Below are positions 48,975 to 57,845 of a DNA stretch of 64,000 nucleotides, piece by piece. Position 1 is the stretch's first letter. Each line of letters begins with the position of its first letter. The position numbers were made by a program, and so were the translations under genes. Below the pieces are notes generated by a model. That model ran no database searches and was not told where the DNA came from. It was given only the letters and a program-made list of their open reading frames with translations. Origin of the DNA: Aquabacterium parvum (GTDB taxonomy: Bacteria; Pseudomonadota; Gammaproteobacteria; Burkholderiales; Burkholderiaceae_C); the NCBI RefSeq assembly GCF_001447195.1, contig NZ_LFRI01000386.1, positions 186,001 to 250,000 on the forward strand, written 5' to 3'.

Positions 48975-50225
48975 ATGCTGTATGCCGCCTACGAAACCCA
49001 ACACGCGATGCTTGGTCCCTGGCGTGCGGCAGCGCGTGGGCTGTCCGACTGGTTGCACCACGTGCTGCCCGACGGTCCGGCCGAATCGACCGCCCACGAG
49101 CTGATGTCCGGTGGTGCCATCGCGCGCAGCGTGGCCGCCGCCAGCGACGTGTTCGCCCGCCTGGGCCTGACCCACCACCGCCCGTCTTTCGGCATCGGCC
49201 CGGTTGAAAGCCTGGGCGTGGCCTACGACATCACCGAAGAGGCCGTGATGCGCACGCCCTTCGCCACCTTGCTGCGTTTTCGCAAGGAGGGCGCGCCCGA
49301 GCAGCCCCGCGTGCTGCTGGTGGCGCCCATGTCCGGCCACTTCGCCACGCTGCTGCGCGACACCGTGCGCACCCTGCTGCAGGACCACGACGTCTACATC
49401 ACCGACTGGCACAACGCACGCGACGTGCCTTTGAAGCACGGGGTCTTTGGCCTGGACGACTACACCGAGCACCTCATCCGCTTCCTTGACCGCATGGGGC
49501 CGGGTTCGCACCTGATGGGCATCTGCCAGCCCTGCGTGGCCGCGCTGGCCGCCACCGCGCTGATGTCGCAGGACGGTCACCCGGCGCAGCCGCGCAGCCT
49601 GACGCTGATGGCTGGCCCCATCGATTGCCGCGTCAACCCGACCACGGTGAACGACCTGGCCACGAGCAAACCGCTGAGCTGGTTCGAAGAGAACCTGGTT
49701 CACACCGTGCCTTGGCACCTCAAGGGCGCGGGGCGCAAGGTCTACCCTGGCTTTGTGCAGCTCATGGCTTTCATGAGCATGAACCAGGACCGCCACCGTG
49801 GCGCCTTTGAAGAGCTCTACAAGCGCCTGGCGCAAGGCCTGCGCACCGAGGCCCTGCCCACGCAGACCTTCTACGAAGAGTACTTCGCCGTGGCCGACCT
49901 GCCGGCCGAGTTCTACCTGGAAACCGTGGGCAAGGTTTTTCAGACCTACGACCTGCCGCGCGGCGAGCTGAGCTGGCGCGGCACGAAGGTGGAGCCGCAG
50001 GCCATCCGCCGCACGGCGCTGCTCACCGTCGAGGGCGAGCGCGACGACATCTGCTCGGTGGGCCAGACCGTGGCCGCGCAGGACCTGTGCAGCGCGGTGC
50101 GCCCGTACTGGCGCCAGCACCACGTGCAGACGGGCGTGGGCCACTACGGCGTGTTCAGCGGTCGGCGCTGGCAGCGCGAGATTTACCCGCGCGTGCGCGA
50201 CCTGATCCACCAGACCTCGGTGTGA
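48975..50225 (+). CDS. phaZ: Intracellular polyhydroxyalkanoate depolymerase
   Basis: A 416-residue protein of the PhaZ1 type. It begins MLYAAYETQHAMLGPWR, with PSFGIGPVESLGVAYDITEE then VLLVAPMSGHFATLLRDTVRTLL. The nucleophile is the cysteine in HLMGICQPCVAALA, replacing the usual lipase serine as in the Ralstonia enzyme; LLTVEGERDDIC supplies the Asp and GVGHYGVFSGRRW the His. It mobilises stored PHB in granules. No phaC or phasin lies near. The start at 48975 corresponds to the family N-terminus. Confidence 0.95.
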   Translation: MLYAAYETQHAMLGPWRAAARGLSDWLHHVLPDGPAESTAHELMSGGAIARSVAAASDVFARLGLTHHRPSFGIGPVESLGVAYDITEEAVMRTPFATLLRFRKEGAPEQPRVLLVAPMSGHFATLLRDTVRTLLQDHDVYITDWHNARDVPLKHGVFGLDDYTEHLIRFLDRMGPGSHLMGICQPCVAALAATALMSQDGHPAQPRSLTLMAGPIDCRVNPTTVNDLATSKPLSWFEENLVHTVPWHLKGAGRKVYPGFVQLMAFMSMNQDRHRGAFEELYKRLAQGLRTEALPTQTFYEEYFAVADLPAEFYLETVGKVFQTYDLPRGELSWRGTKVEPQAIRRTALLTVEGERDDICSVGQTVAAQDLCSAVRPYWRQHHVQTGVGHYGVFSGRRWQREIYPRVRDLIHQTSV

Positions 50226-50228
50226 GCC

Positions 50229-50792
50229 TCAGGGCAGTTTGTACTGCAGCGTGGTGCTGATGACGATGCTCTCGGCAGGCGCCGAGACGCGCTGCAGCGC
50301 CAGCTGGCGGATGCGGATGCGGTGCGCGTTGGCGTCGATCTCGACGTTCGACGGACAGACTGGCACGGCGCCACCCATGGCCCCCAGGTCGAGGTCGATT
50401 TCGGGGGCCGCGTCGATCGCCTGCAGGTCGCTCAAGGCCCAGTTGGCGCTGTGGCAGCCGTAGGTCGTCGTGCCGGCGGAGTCCATGCCCGGGTAGAAGA
50501 AGACGGCGAATTTGCTGGGGTCGTCCACGCGGAACAAGACAAAGAAATCGAAATCGGCGTGCTCCGGGGTGAGGCCCTCGATCAGCTGGCCCGCCGTGGC
50601 GATGCGCGCGGGAGCGGCCGCCGCGTCGCTCATGTCCAAGGCATAGTTGCCGGCTGGCACCCGGGCAGTGCCCTGGTCCACGGTGAGCACATTGCTTCGT
50701 TCGCTGTCGTCACCGCCACCGCCGCATGCGTACAACAATGCGGACACGGTCAACAGGCCGCCAAGCAGCCAGCGCGTCGGGTGACGGCTCAT
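50229..50792 (-). CDS. Putative lipoprotein, function unknown
   Basis: A 187-residue protein with a lipoprotein signal (lipobox LLYACG, Cys23) and a Gly/Asp/Ser linker. The mature part (about 40-187) is beta-rich and includes VPAGNYALDMSDAA, ADFDFFVLFRVDDPSKFAVFFYPG, a Cys pair (YGCHS, PVCPS) and the end SIVISTTLQYKLP. No family was recognised. It is convergent with phaZ (3 bp gap) and appears to be a single gene. Confidence 0.7.
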   Translation of the reverse strand: MSRHPTRWLLGGLLTVSALLYACGGGGDDSERSNVLTVDQGTARVPAGNYALDMSDAAAAPARIATAGQLIEGLTPEHADFDFFVLFRVDDPSKFAVFFYPGMDSAGTTTYGCHSANWALSDLQAIDAAPEIDLDLGAMGGAVPVCPSNVEIDANAHRIRIRQLALQRVSAPAESIVISTTLQYKLP

Positions 50793-50897
50793 CTGGAACT
50801 CCCTTTTCGAATCTTGTTCGCGAAACAGGCGGGACTGTAAAACGCAACAAGTGTTTCAAGAAGGGGTCAGATGGCTGACTCCACGTGAACCAGGGGG

Positions 50898-52793
50898 TCA
50901 GCGCTGGACGGCTTCGAGCAGGGCCTGGATGGCGGCCGGGTCCTCGATGGTGGTGAGGTCGCCCGTGGCGCGGCCCTCGCACACGGCCTGGATGGCACGG
51001 CGCAGCAGCTTGCCCGAGCGGGTCTTGGGCAGCACGTTCACGAAGTGCACGCGCGCGGGCCGGCCCACGGCGCCGATCTGCTGATCGACCGTCTGCATGA
51101 CCTCGGCTTCCAGGGTTTGGCGGCCAGCCTCGTCGGCCACCCGGGCCTGGTCTCGGCAGACCACGAAGGCACGTGCCACCTGGCCCTTGAGCTCATCGGC
51201 CACGCCCACCACCGCCACCTCGGCGACGGCCGGGTGAGCGCTGACGGCCTCTTCGATCTCGCGTGTGCCCAGGCGGTGCCCGGCCACGTTGATGACGTCG
51301 TCGGTGCGCCCGAGGATGAAGTGGTAGCCGTCGGCGTCTCGGATGCCCCAGTCGAAGGTGTTGTAGACCTGCTGGTTGGCGAAGCTGCTCCAGTAGGTTT
51401 TGACGAAGCGCTGGTCGTCGCCCCACACGGTCTGCAGACAGCCGGGCGGCAAGGGGTAGCCGAGTGTGAGCACGCCCTTCTGGTCGGGCTGGGTGAGCAC
51501 CTCGCCCGTTTGGTCGTCAAGCAGGCGCACGTCGTAGCCGGGCATGGCGAAACCAGGTGAGCCGAAGCGCGTCTGCAGCGACGGGTCGATGCCGCGCGGC
51601 ACGCTCAGGATGGGCCAGCCCGTTTCGGTCTGCCAGTAGTTGTCGATGATGGGCTTGCCGATGGCGTCGCTGATCCACTTCGCCGTGGGCTCGTCCAGCG
51701 GCTCTCCGGCCAGGAACAGGTGCTTGAGGCTGGACAGGTCGTGGCGCTTGAGGCAGTCCGGGTCCTGCTTCTTGAGCACGCGCACGGCCGTGGGCGCCGA
51801 GAACATGACGCTGACCTGGTGCTGCTCGACCAGCTTCCACCAGATGGCAGCGTCCGGGCGGATGGGCAGGCCCTCGTAGACGATGGTGCTCATGCCGGCC
51901 AGCAGCGGGCCGTAGACGATGTAGCTGTGGCCGACCACCCAACCGATGTCGCTGGTGCAGAAGAAGGTCTCGCCGGGCTTGCCGCAAAACAGCTGGTCCA
52001 TGGACGCAGCCAGGGCCACGGCGTGGCCGCCGGTGTCACGCTGCACGCCTTTGGGCTTGCCTGTGGTGCCCGAGGTGTAGAGCGTGTAGCTGGGGTGGTT
52101 GGCGTCGACCCAGGTGCAGGGCACGACCTCGTCCATGACCTCCAGCCGCGCAGCCCGGTAGTCGATGTCGCGGTCCTTGACCATGCCGGCCGGGGCCAGG
52201 CCGCGGAGCACCATCACCACCTTGTCGGCCTTGTGCCGGCTCAGGTGCAGGGCCTCATCGAGCAAAGGCTTGTAGGGGATGACCTTGCCGCCACGCGAGC
52301 CTGCATCGGCCGAGACGATGACCTTCGGGGTGGCGTCTTCGATGCGACTGGCCAGGGAGTGGGCCGCGAAACCGCCGAACACCACCGAATGGATGGCGCC
52401 CAGGCGCACCGTCGCCAGCATCGCGATGACCGCTTCCGCGATCATGGGCATGTAGATGAGCACGCGGTCGCCTTTGCCCACGCCTTGCTGGCGCAGCACG
52501 GCGGCCATGCGCTGCACCTCGACGTAGAGCTGGCCGTAGCTCAGCGTGCGCTCGGTGTTGGTTTCGCTGGAAATGGCGATCAGCGCGGGCTGGTCGGGGC
52601 GGTGTGGCACGTGCCGGTCGACGGCGTTGTGGCACAGGTTGAGTTGCCCTCCGACGAACCACCTCGCAAAAGGTGGGTGGCAGGTGTCGCAAACCTTGTG
52701 GAAGGGGCGGTGCCAGTCGATTCGCTGGGCCTGTTCACGCCAGTAGGCGTCGCGATCGTGCAAGGACCGTTGGTGCAGGTCTGCGTAGGTCAT
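50898..52793 (-). CDS. prpE: Propionyl-CoA synthetase PrpE
   Basis: A 631-residue AMP-forming acyl-CoA synthetase. The PrpE-specific start has FARWFVGGQLNLCHNAVDRH. The adenylation motif is LYTSGTTGKPKGVQRDTGG, then WQTETGWPIL, the GIRDADGYHFILGRTDDVINVAGHRLGTREIEEAV (in part) core and the acetylation-site PKTRSGKLLRR with the catalytic lysine. It activates propionate to propionyl-CoA for the methylcitrate or similar pathways. No prpBCD genes are nearby. The ATG at 52793 gives the usual MTYADLHQRSL start. Confidence 0.95.
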   Translation of the reverse strand: MTYADLHQRSLHDRDAYWREQAQRIDWHRPFHKVCDTCHPPFARWFVGGQLNLCHNAVDRHVPHRPDQPALIAISSETNTERTLSYGQLYVEVQRMAAVLRQQGVGKGDRVLIYMPMIAEAVIAMLATVRLGAIHSVVFGGFAAHSLASRIEDATPKVIVSADAGSRGGKVIPYKPLLDEALHLSRHKADKVVMVLRGLAPAGMVKDRDIDYRAARLEVMDEVVPCTWVDANHPSYTLYTSGTTGKPKGVQRDTGGHAVALAASMDQLFCGKPGETFFCTSDIGWVVGHSYIVYGPLLAGMSTIVYEGLPIRPDAAIWWKLVEQHQVSVMFSAPTAVRVLKKQDPDCLKRHDLSSLKHLFLAGEPLDEPTAKWISDAIGKPIIDNYWQTETGWPILSVPRGIDPSLQTRFGSPGFAMPGYDVRLLDDQTGEVLTQPDQKGVLTLGYPLPPGCLQTVWGDDQRFVKTYWSSFANQQVYNTFDWGIRDADGYHFILGRTDDVINVAGHRLGTREIEEAVSAHPAVAEVAVVGVADELKGQVARAFVVCRDQARVADEAGRQTLEAEVMQTVDQQIGAVGRPARVHFVNVLPKTRSGKLLRRAIQAVCEGRATGDLTTIEDPAAIQALLEAVQR

Positions 52794-52920
52794 GGGGCGC
52801 GCTCGCAGGGTAAAAGCGGTTTTTATTTGGATTTGTGGACATGCTAGTGTCACGAATCCCCCCATGAACAGGGGGGATACCCCGCGTTCACACCCAGTGC
52901 GCCTCACCGGCATCGGCCGT

Positions 52921-53106
52921 TCAGATGAAAACCGCTGCGCGCCTGAGGATGATCAAACCGAAGAAGCACAGGCCGAGCACCACGCCCCATTTCAGGCACA
53001 GCATGGCGCGCTGTCGCCAGACGACCTGTTTGGTGACGGTGAAGACGGCCATGTTGAGCAAAAAGCCCAGGGCCAAGGCCACCGCCAGGAAACGAAAGAG
53101 CACCAT
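52921..53106 (-). CDS. Small two-pass membrane protein downstream of lpxC
   Basis: A 61-residue hydrophobic protein with two membrane segments (about 4-25 and 38-56), separated by a short basic loop (KQVVWRQRAM). It is coded 8 bp after the lpxC stop on the same strand, so likely cotranscribed with it. No function is known to me. The conserved-looking position suggests an envelope role, which is only inference. Confidence 0.7.
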   Translation of the reverse strand: MVLFRFLAVALALGFLLNMAVFTVTKQVVWRQRAMLCLKWGVVLGLCFFGLIILRRAAVFI

Positions 53107-53114
53107 GGCCGGCC

Positions 53115-54050
53115 TTACCAGGCCGGGGCCAGTTCGGCCATGCCGCGGGGTGCCTGCTTCTCGTCGGCGAAGCTGGTGATCTCGTAGGCGTCGGGCTGCT
53201 CGAGCAGGGCGCGCAGCAACTGGTTGTTGAGCGCGTGGCCCGAGCGGAAGGCCGTGTACGAGGCCAGCAGGGGGTGCCCAACCACGTACAGGTCGCCGAT
53301 CGCGTCGAGGATCTTGTGCTTGACGAACTCGTCGTCGTAGCGAAGGCCATCGCTGTTGAGCACGCGGTAGCGATCGACCACGATGGCGTTGTCCATCGAG
53401 GCGCCCAGGCCCAGGCCGCGCGAGCGCATCATCTCGACGTCCTTGGTGAAGCCGAAGGTGCGGGCGCGGGCGATGTCCTGCTTGTACTTGCCGGAGCTGA
53501 AGTCGAACTCGACGCGCTGGCCGGTCTGGTCGACGGCGGGGTGGTCGAAGTCGATCTCGAAAGCGAGCTTGTAGCCGTGATAAGGCTCCAGGCGAGCCCA
53601 TTTCAGGTTGCGGCCTTCGCCTTCGCGCACCTCGACGGGCTTGAGCACGCGCACGAACTTCTTGGGCGCCTTCTGCAGTTCGATGCCGGCGCTTTGCAGC
53701 AGGTACACGAAAGCAGCCGATGAGCCGTCGAGGATGGGCACCTCTTCGGCGGTGATGTCGATGTAGACGTTGTCCAGGCCCAGTCCGGCGCAGGCCGACA
53801 TCAGGTGCTCGATGGTGTTGACCTTGGGCGCGCCAGGGTCACCGCCGGGCGAGATGGTGGTGGCCATGCGGCAGTCGCACACCGACTCGGCCTTGACGGG
53901 GATGTCCACCGGCTGGGCCAGGTCCACCCGCCGAAAGACGATGCCGGTGTCGGGCGCTGCGGGGCGCAGCGTCAATTCGACGCGCTGGCCGCTGTGCAGG
54001 CCGACGCCGACGGCGCGGGTCAGGGACTTGAGGGTGCGTTGTTGCAGCAT
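53115..54050 (-). CDS. lpxC: UDP-3-O-acyl-N-acetylglucosamine deacetylase LpxC
   Basis: A 311-residue zinc amidase. It starts [22 protein letters not shown] (in part), carries the zinc ligand region [20 protein letters not shown] and the catalytic [20 protein letters not shown] with [10 protein letters not shown]. It is the committed step of lipid A synthesis. Normally ftsZ lies directly upstream in this group; here the next gene upstream is a methyltransferase, with only 110 bp between. A small membrane protein gene follows. Confidence 0.96.
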   Translation of the reverse strand: MLQQRTLKSLTRAVGVGLHSGQRVELTLRPAAPDTGIVFRRVDLAQPVDIPVKAESVCDCRMATTISPGGDPGAPKVNTIEHLMSACAGLGLDNVYIDITAEEVPILDGSSAAFVYLLQSAGIELQKAPKKFVRVLKPVEVREGEGRNLKWARLEPYHGYKLAFEIDFDHPAVDQTGQRVEFDFSSGKYKQDIARARTFGFTKDVEMMRSRGLGLGASMDNAIVVDRYRVLNSDGLRYDDEFVKHKILDAIGDLYVVGHPLLASYTAFRSGHALNNQLLRALLEQPDAYEITSFADEKQAPRGMAELAPAW

Positions 54051-54160
54051 GGGGCTGGATTATCGCTGCGATGCAGCAAATGTGCACACCCCGTCCGCCT
54101 ATCCCGCCGATTGAAAAACGCCATTGCGCCAGCCCCGGGGCGCAGCGAGCTCAGATGGGT

Positions 54161-55396
54161 TCAAAGCGTGTGCGTGCGATCGCCGTGCTGAAAGCCGATG
54201 GCGTCGAACCACGGGCCTTTGACGAAGCCGATGACCTTGAAGAGCTCGCCCATTTCGTGCTCGGCCACCAGCATCTGCAGGGCGGCACGGGCCTTGACCT
54301 CGGCCGCTGTCGACGCCTGGCCGCAGCGCGCCATGGCTTCGCCCAGGCCGCAGTTGGTCAAAAAGCGCCCCTGGCTGGTGTAGCCCAGCACCTCCCAACC
54401 CGTCTCCTGACCCGCCAGCGCGATGCCGGTGAAGTTCACGTGCGTGGTGATGTCCTTGTCGCCGACCATGGCCAGCGGATCCGGGTCGGCGGTGTGCGCG
54501 TGGTGGCACATCAGGGTGCCGCCACGTCGGTCGGGCAGGTAGTACTCGCGCTCGGGGAAGCCGTAGTCCAGGAAAAAGGCCGCGCCTTGGGTCATGCGTT
54601 GGGCCAGGGTGGTCACGAAGGCTTCGGCCTGGCCGTGGGTCTCGGTGACGGTGCCGGGGGCGTAGGCGGCATCGGGGTGTTCGGTGGGGGGGCGCACGCC
54701 TTCCGGGGCTGGGCGGTCGGCCCAGCACAGGGTGGGCTGCGTCGGGGCGCTTGGGGTGCCGAGCACGTCTTGGGTGGGGGGCAACTCGGCCAGCGACACG
54801 CCGCGCTCCAGCCAGCGCTGGCCGTCCCAGCTCAGCAGTTGCACAGGCATGGCATCGAGCACCTCGTTGCCGATGACCACGCCGCTCAACTCGTCGGGCA
54901 GGCTGTCGGCCCAGATGACTTTGTTGACCAGTTCGGGGTGTGCCTTGAGCAAGCGCTGGTGCTGGCGCTCGCGCAGCGCGCCAGACAGGTCGACGATGAC
55001 GTAGCGGTCGATCTGGTCGCCGAGCTCGCCCAGCAGTTGCTCGGCCAGGGCCCCTGTGCCGGCGCCGAACTCCCAGATTTCGCGGGTGCCGGTCTCTTTC
55101 AGCGCCTGCGCCAGCTGGCGCGCCAGCACCTCGCCGAACAGGGGCGTGAGCTCGGGGGCGGTCACGAAGTCACTGCCGTCCTGAGGGCGGTGGCCCAGCA
55201 CGCGCCGGCCACCACTGTAGTAGCCCAGGCCCGGCGCGTAGAGCGCCAGCTCCATGAAACGGTCAAAGCCCATCCAACCGCCTTGCGTCCGGATTTCGTC
55301 TCTGATCAGGTGCAGCAGGGGGGACGCGGGCAGGGGGGCGGCCACTACACTGGGCGCCTGTCGGCGAGCGTCGGGGCTGGACGTGGGGCGGTTCAT
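54161..55396 (-). CDS. MidA/NDUFAF7-type SAM-dependent methyltransferase
   Basis: A 411-residue protein of the COG1565/MidA family. The start ASPLLHLIRDEI and GGWMGFDRFMELALYAPGLGYYSGG is typical, followed by DFVTAPELTPLFGEVLARQL and the SAM-binding WEFGAGTGALAEQLL. EVLDAMPVQLL and FLDYGFPEREYY complete the signature. The eukaryotic relative methylates an arginine of a complex I subunit; the bacterial substrate is not established. The start at 55396 is the first ATG before the domain and leaves a 30-residue Pro/Ala/Ser tail. Divergent from the SDR gene. Confidence 0.9.
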   Translation of the reverse strand: MNRPTSSPDARRQAPSVVAAPLPASPLLHLIRDEIRTQGGWMGFDRFMELALYAPGLGYYSGGRRVLGHRPQDGSDFVTAPELTPLFGEVLARQLAQALKETGTREIWEFGAGTGALAEQLLGELGDQIDRYVIVDLSGALRERQHQRLLKAHPELVNKVIWADSLPDELSGVVIGNEVLDAMPVQLLSWDGQRWLERGVSLAELPPTQDVLGTPSAPTQPTLCWADRPAPEGVRPPTEHPDAAYAPGTVTETHGQAEAFVTTLAQRMTQGAAFFLDYGFPEREYYLPDRRGGTLMCHHAHTADPDPLAMVGDKDITTHVNFTGIALAGQETGWEVLGYTSQGRFLTNCGLGEAMARCGQASTAAEVKARAALQMLVAEHEMGELFKVIGFVKGPWFDAIGFQHGDRTHTL

Positions 55397-55504
55397 GCCC
55401 TGATTGTAGGAAGGCGGCGGCCGTGTTCTGCTGTCGGACACCGCGCCCTCCACCCTCGCGCACCCACCGTTTCAGCCGTATCTGCCGTTCCAACGCGCCT
55501 TGCC

Positions 55505-56296
55505 ATGACCTCATCCCCCGATTCGCCCGCCCATGCCGCCCAGACAGGCCGCGTTGTGCTCGTCACGGGGGCGGCCCGCCGCCTTGGCCGCGAGATCGCC
55601 CTGACCCTGGCCCGCCAGGGCTGGGACGTGGCCGTGCACTGCCGCATCTCGCGCGTCGAGGCCGTGGCCACCGTGGACGAGATCCGCGCCATGGGCCGTC
55701 GCGCCGAGGTGTTCACCGCCGACCTGTCCGACGAGCAGGCCACCCGCGAGCTGGTGCCGCGCATCACCTCGGCCCTCGGGCAGCTCGACGCCGTGGTCAA
55801 CAGCGCCTCGACCTTCGAGTACGACCGCGCCGACTCCTTCACCTACGCCATGCTGGAAAAGCACCTGCGCGCCAACACCGCGCCGGCCATCGTGCTGGCT
55901 CAGGCGCTGGCGGCGCATGTGCGGTCGAGGCAGTGCGAAGGCGCCGTGGTCAACCTGCTTGACCAGAAGCTGTGGAACCCCAATCCCGATTTCCTGAGCT
56001 ACACGCTCTCGAAGGCGGCGCTGGAATCGGCCACGCAACTGCTGACCCTGGCCCTGGCTCCCACCGTGCGCGTGGTCGGCGTGGCCCCGGGCCTGACGCT
56101 GACCAGCGAGTGGCTCCAAGGCGAGAAGTTCGAGCAGTTGCACCAGCTCTCGCCGCTGGGGCGCTCGTCCACGCCCGAAGACGTGGCCGCCACCGTGGCC
56201 TTCGCGCTGGCCAATCGCTCGATGACCGGTACCACGCTGCTGGTCGACGGGGGCCAGCACCTGCAGCGCTTCGAGCGCGATTTTTCGATGATGTGA
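55505..56296 (+). CDS. SDR oxidoreductase, pteridine-reductase/FolM-like
   Basis: A 263-residue short-chain dehydrogenase. It has the cofactor motif TGAARRLGREIA (Arg after Gly suggests NADPH), NSASTFEYD, and the active site SYTLSKAALE (YxxxK). This variant with ARRLGR and NSAS is found in pteridine and dihydromonapterin reductases, and the next gene, folB, supports a pterin role. It would reduce dihydropterins to tetrahydro forms or serve as an alternative dihydrofolate reductase; this is inference. It has a short Ser/Ala/Pro tail before the Rossmann fold and is followed by folB after 20 bp. Confidence 0.82.
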   Translation: MTSSPDSPAHAAQTGRVVLVTGAARRLGREIALTLARQGWDVAVHCRISRVEAVATVDEIRAMGRRAEVFTADLSDEQATRELVPRITSALGQLDAVVNSASTFEYDRADSFTYAMLEKHLRANTAPAIVLAQALAAHVRSRQCEGAVVNLLDQKLWNPNPDFLSYTLSKAALESATQLLTLALAPTVRVVGVAPGLTLTSEWLQGEKFEQLHQLSPLGRSSTPEDVAATVAFALANRSMTGTTLLVDGGQHLQRFERDFSMM

Positions 56297-56316
56297 CGAG
56301 ACGCGAAAGACCGGAC

Positions 56317-56688
56317 ATGTCCCTGACCAAAGGCAACCAGACCCTCACCCTCACCGGCCTGCGCTTCACAGCCAGCCTGGGCGTGCTCGACCACGAAATC
56401 GATTCGCCGCAACCCATCATGGTGGACGCCGAGCTCAACATGGGCAGCCAGCCCTTGCTGCCGCACGACGACGAGATCCTCAACGTGCTGGACTACCGCA
56501 AGGTGCGCCAGGCCATCATCGAGGAGTGCAACGCGGTGCACGTGAACCTGCTCGAGACCATGATCGGCAAGCTGTGCAACCGCCTGATGGACATGCCTGG
56601 CGTGCTGGGCGTGCGCGTGAAGATCGCCAAGCTGGAGATCTTCGACGACTGCGAGGTCGCCATCCGCATGGAGACCGGTCAGTGGTGA
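56317..56688 (+). CDS. folB: Dihydroneopterin aldolase FolB
   Basis: A 123-residue FolB/FolX-family protein. LTGLRFTASLGVLDHEI is the start of the fold, VDAELNMG, LDYRKVRQAIIEE and HVNLLETMIGKLCNRLM follow, with VRVKIAKLEIF near the end containing the Lys of the active site. The enzyme splits dihydroneopterin in folate synthesis. The 3' end overlaps the AraC-type regulator start by 4 bp (GTGA). Confidence 0.92.
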   Translation: MSLTKGNQTLTLTGLRFTASLGVLDHEIDSPQPIMVDAELNMGSQPLLPHDDEILNVLDYRKVRQAIIEECNAVHVNLLETMIGKLCNRLMDMPGVLGVRVKIAKLEIFDDCEVAIRMETGQW

Positions 56689-57701
56689 CGCCGCTGGTCA
56701 GCCCGGGCTACGGGCTGGCCGTGCTCGAGAACCTCGAATCGCGCGGCATCGATCCGGTGCCCGTGTTCGGCCCCGACTGGGTGGCCCGCGTGCGCCAGCC
56801 AGGCGGCCAGATCCGCCTGACGCTCGACGAATGGCTGACGCTGCTGCGCCGTGCCACCGAGGCCTCGGGCGACGCATCCTTCGTGGTCAAGCTGGCGGGG
56901 CACATCCGCGGCCGCCACCTGGGCATGCTGGGATTCTTGCTGATGTCGTGCGAGTCGCTGGCCGAGGCGGCGCTGATTTTGCAGCGCTACGAGCGCCTGC
57001 ACGACAACTTCAATGCGGCTGAATTCCACGTCGAGGGCGATCGCTTCAGCCTGACCTGGCGGCCGCTGGTCGAGCAGCCGCCGATGGAGTTGGTGCTGCT
57101 GTCGATGTCGCTGTGGGCGCACCATGCGCGCTGGCTGTCCGAGCGACCGGACCTGGTGGCCGACGTGCGCTTTGCCTTTCCGCGTCCAGCCTCGGCTGAA
57201 CTGGTCGAGGCCTTGCGGCAGGCCTTCGGGGGTGAGGTGCTGTTCGACCAGCCGCTGCACCAGATGCATGGCGAGGCTCGCTTGTTGATGCTGCCGGTGG
57301 CTCAGCGCAACCGCGAAGTGCACGCCTCGCTGCGCCTGCAGGCAGACAGCGAACTCTCGCGCCTGTTGGGCGAAGAGCTCGGCTTCCTCACGCACCTGGA
57401 ATGGGTGCTGGCGCAAGGCCTGACGCAGGGCCGTGTCACGCTGCAGCAAACGGCCGAGACGGTGAACCTGGCGCCGCGCACCCTGCAGGCCCGCCTTGAA
57501 GCACAAGGCCTGAGCTTTCGCGAAGTGCTCGATCGCGTCAGGCACCGCATGGCCGAGCACCACCTGGGCAACCTGGGGTTGCCATTGGCCACCGTGGCGG
57601 CCCGATTGGGGTTTGCCGACCAGAGCGCCTTCCAGCACGCCTTCAAGCGCTGGAGCGGCCAGTCGCCTGGGGAGTTCCGCAGAAGGTTGACGGGCGGCTG
57701 A
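56685..57701 (+). CDS. AraC-family transcriptional regulator
   Basis: A 338-residue regulator. The N-terminal ligand domain (about 10-200) matches the Arabinose_bd type of the OruR/ArgR-like subgroup (GGQIRLTLDEWLTLLRRATE, FVVKLAGHIRGRHLGMLGFLLMSCESLAEA in part). The C-terminal HTH_18 domain contains VTLQQTAETVNLAPRTLQARLEAQGLSF (in part) and the second helix-turn-helix LATVAARLGFADQSAFQHAFKRWSGQSPGEFRR. It starts with GTG at 56685, overlapping the folB stop by 4 bp, with GGAG upstream, so translational coupling is likely. The target and ligand are unknown. A GTG at 56682 is an alternative start. Confidence 0.9.
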   Translation: MTPLVSPGYGLAVLENLESRGIDPVPVFGPDWVARVRQPGGQIRLTLDEWLTLLRRATEASGDASFVVKLAGHIRGRHLGMLGFLLMSCESLAEAALILQRYERLHDNFNAAEFHVEGDRFSLTWRPLVEQPPMELVLLSMSLWAHHARWLSERPDLVADVRFAFPRPASAELVEALRQAFGGEVLFDQPLHQMHGEARLLMLPVAQRNREVHASLRLQADSELSRLLGEELGFLTHLEWVLAQGLTQGRVTLQQTAETVNLAPRTLQARLEAQGLSFREVLDRVRHRMAEHHLGNLGLPLATVAARLGFADQSAFQHAFKRWSGQSPGEFRRRLTGG

Positions 57702-57845
57702 AGCACAACCGAGCATGTCAACAGCTGGCCGGACAGGTCTCAGGCCCCCCTCGGCGGTCGTTTTTCACCCTGGCCCCACCCAAGCCCGGGTGCGCGGGAC
57801 ACGAACGCAAGACAAACCCGGTCGCATCGGCGAAAATGGAAGGTT

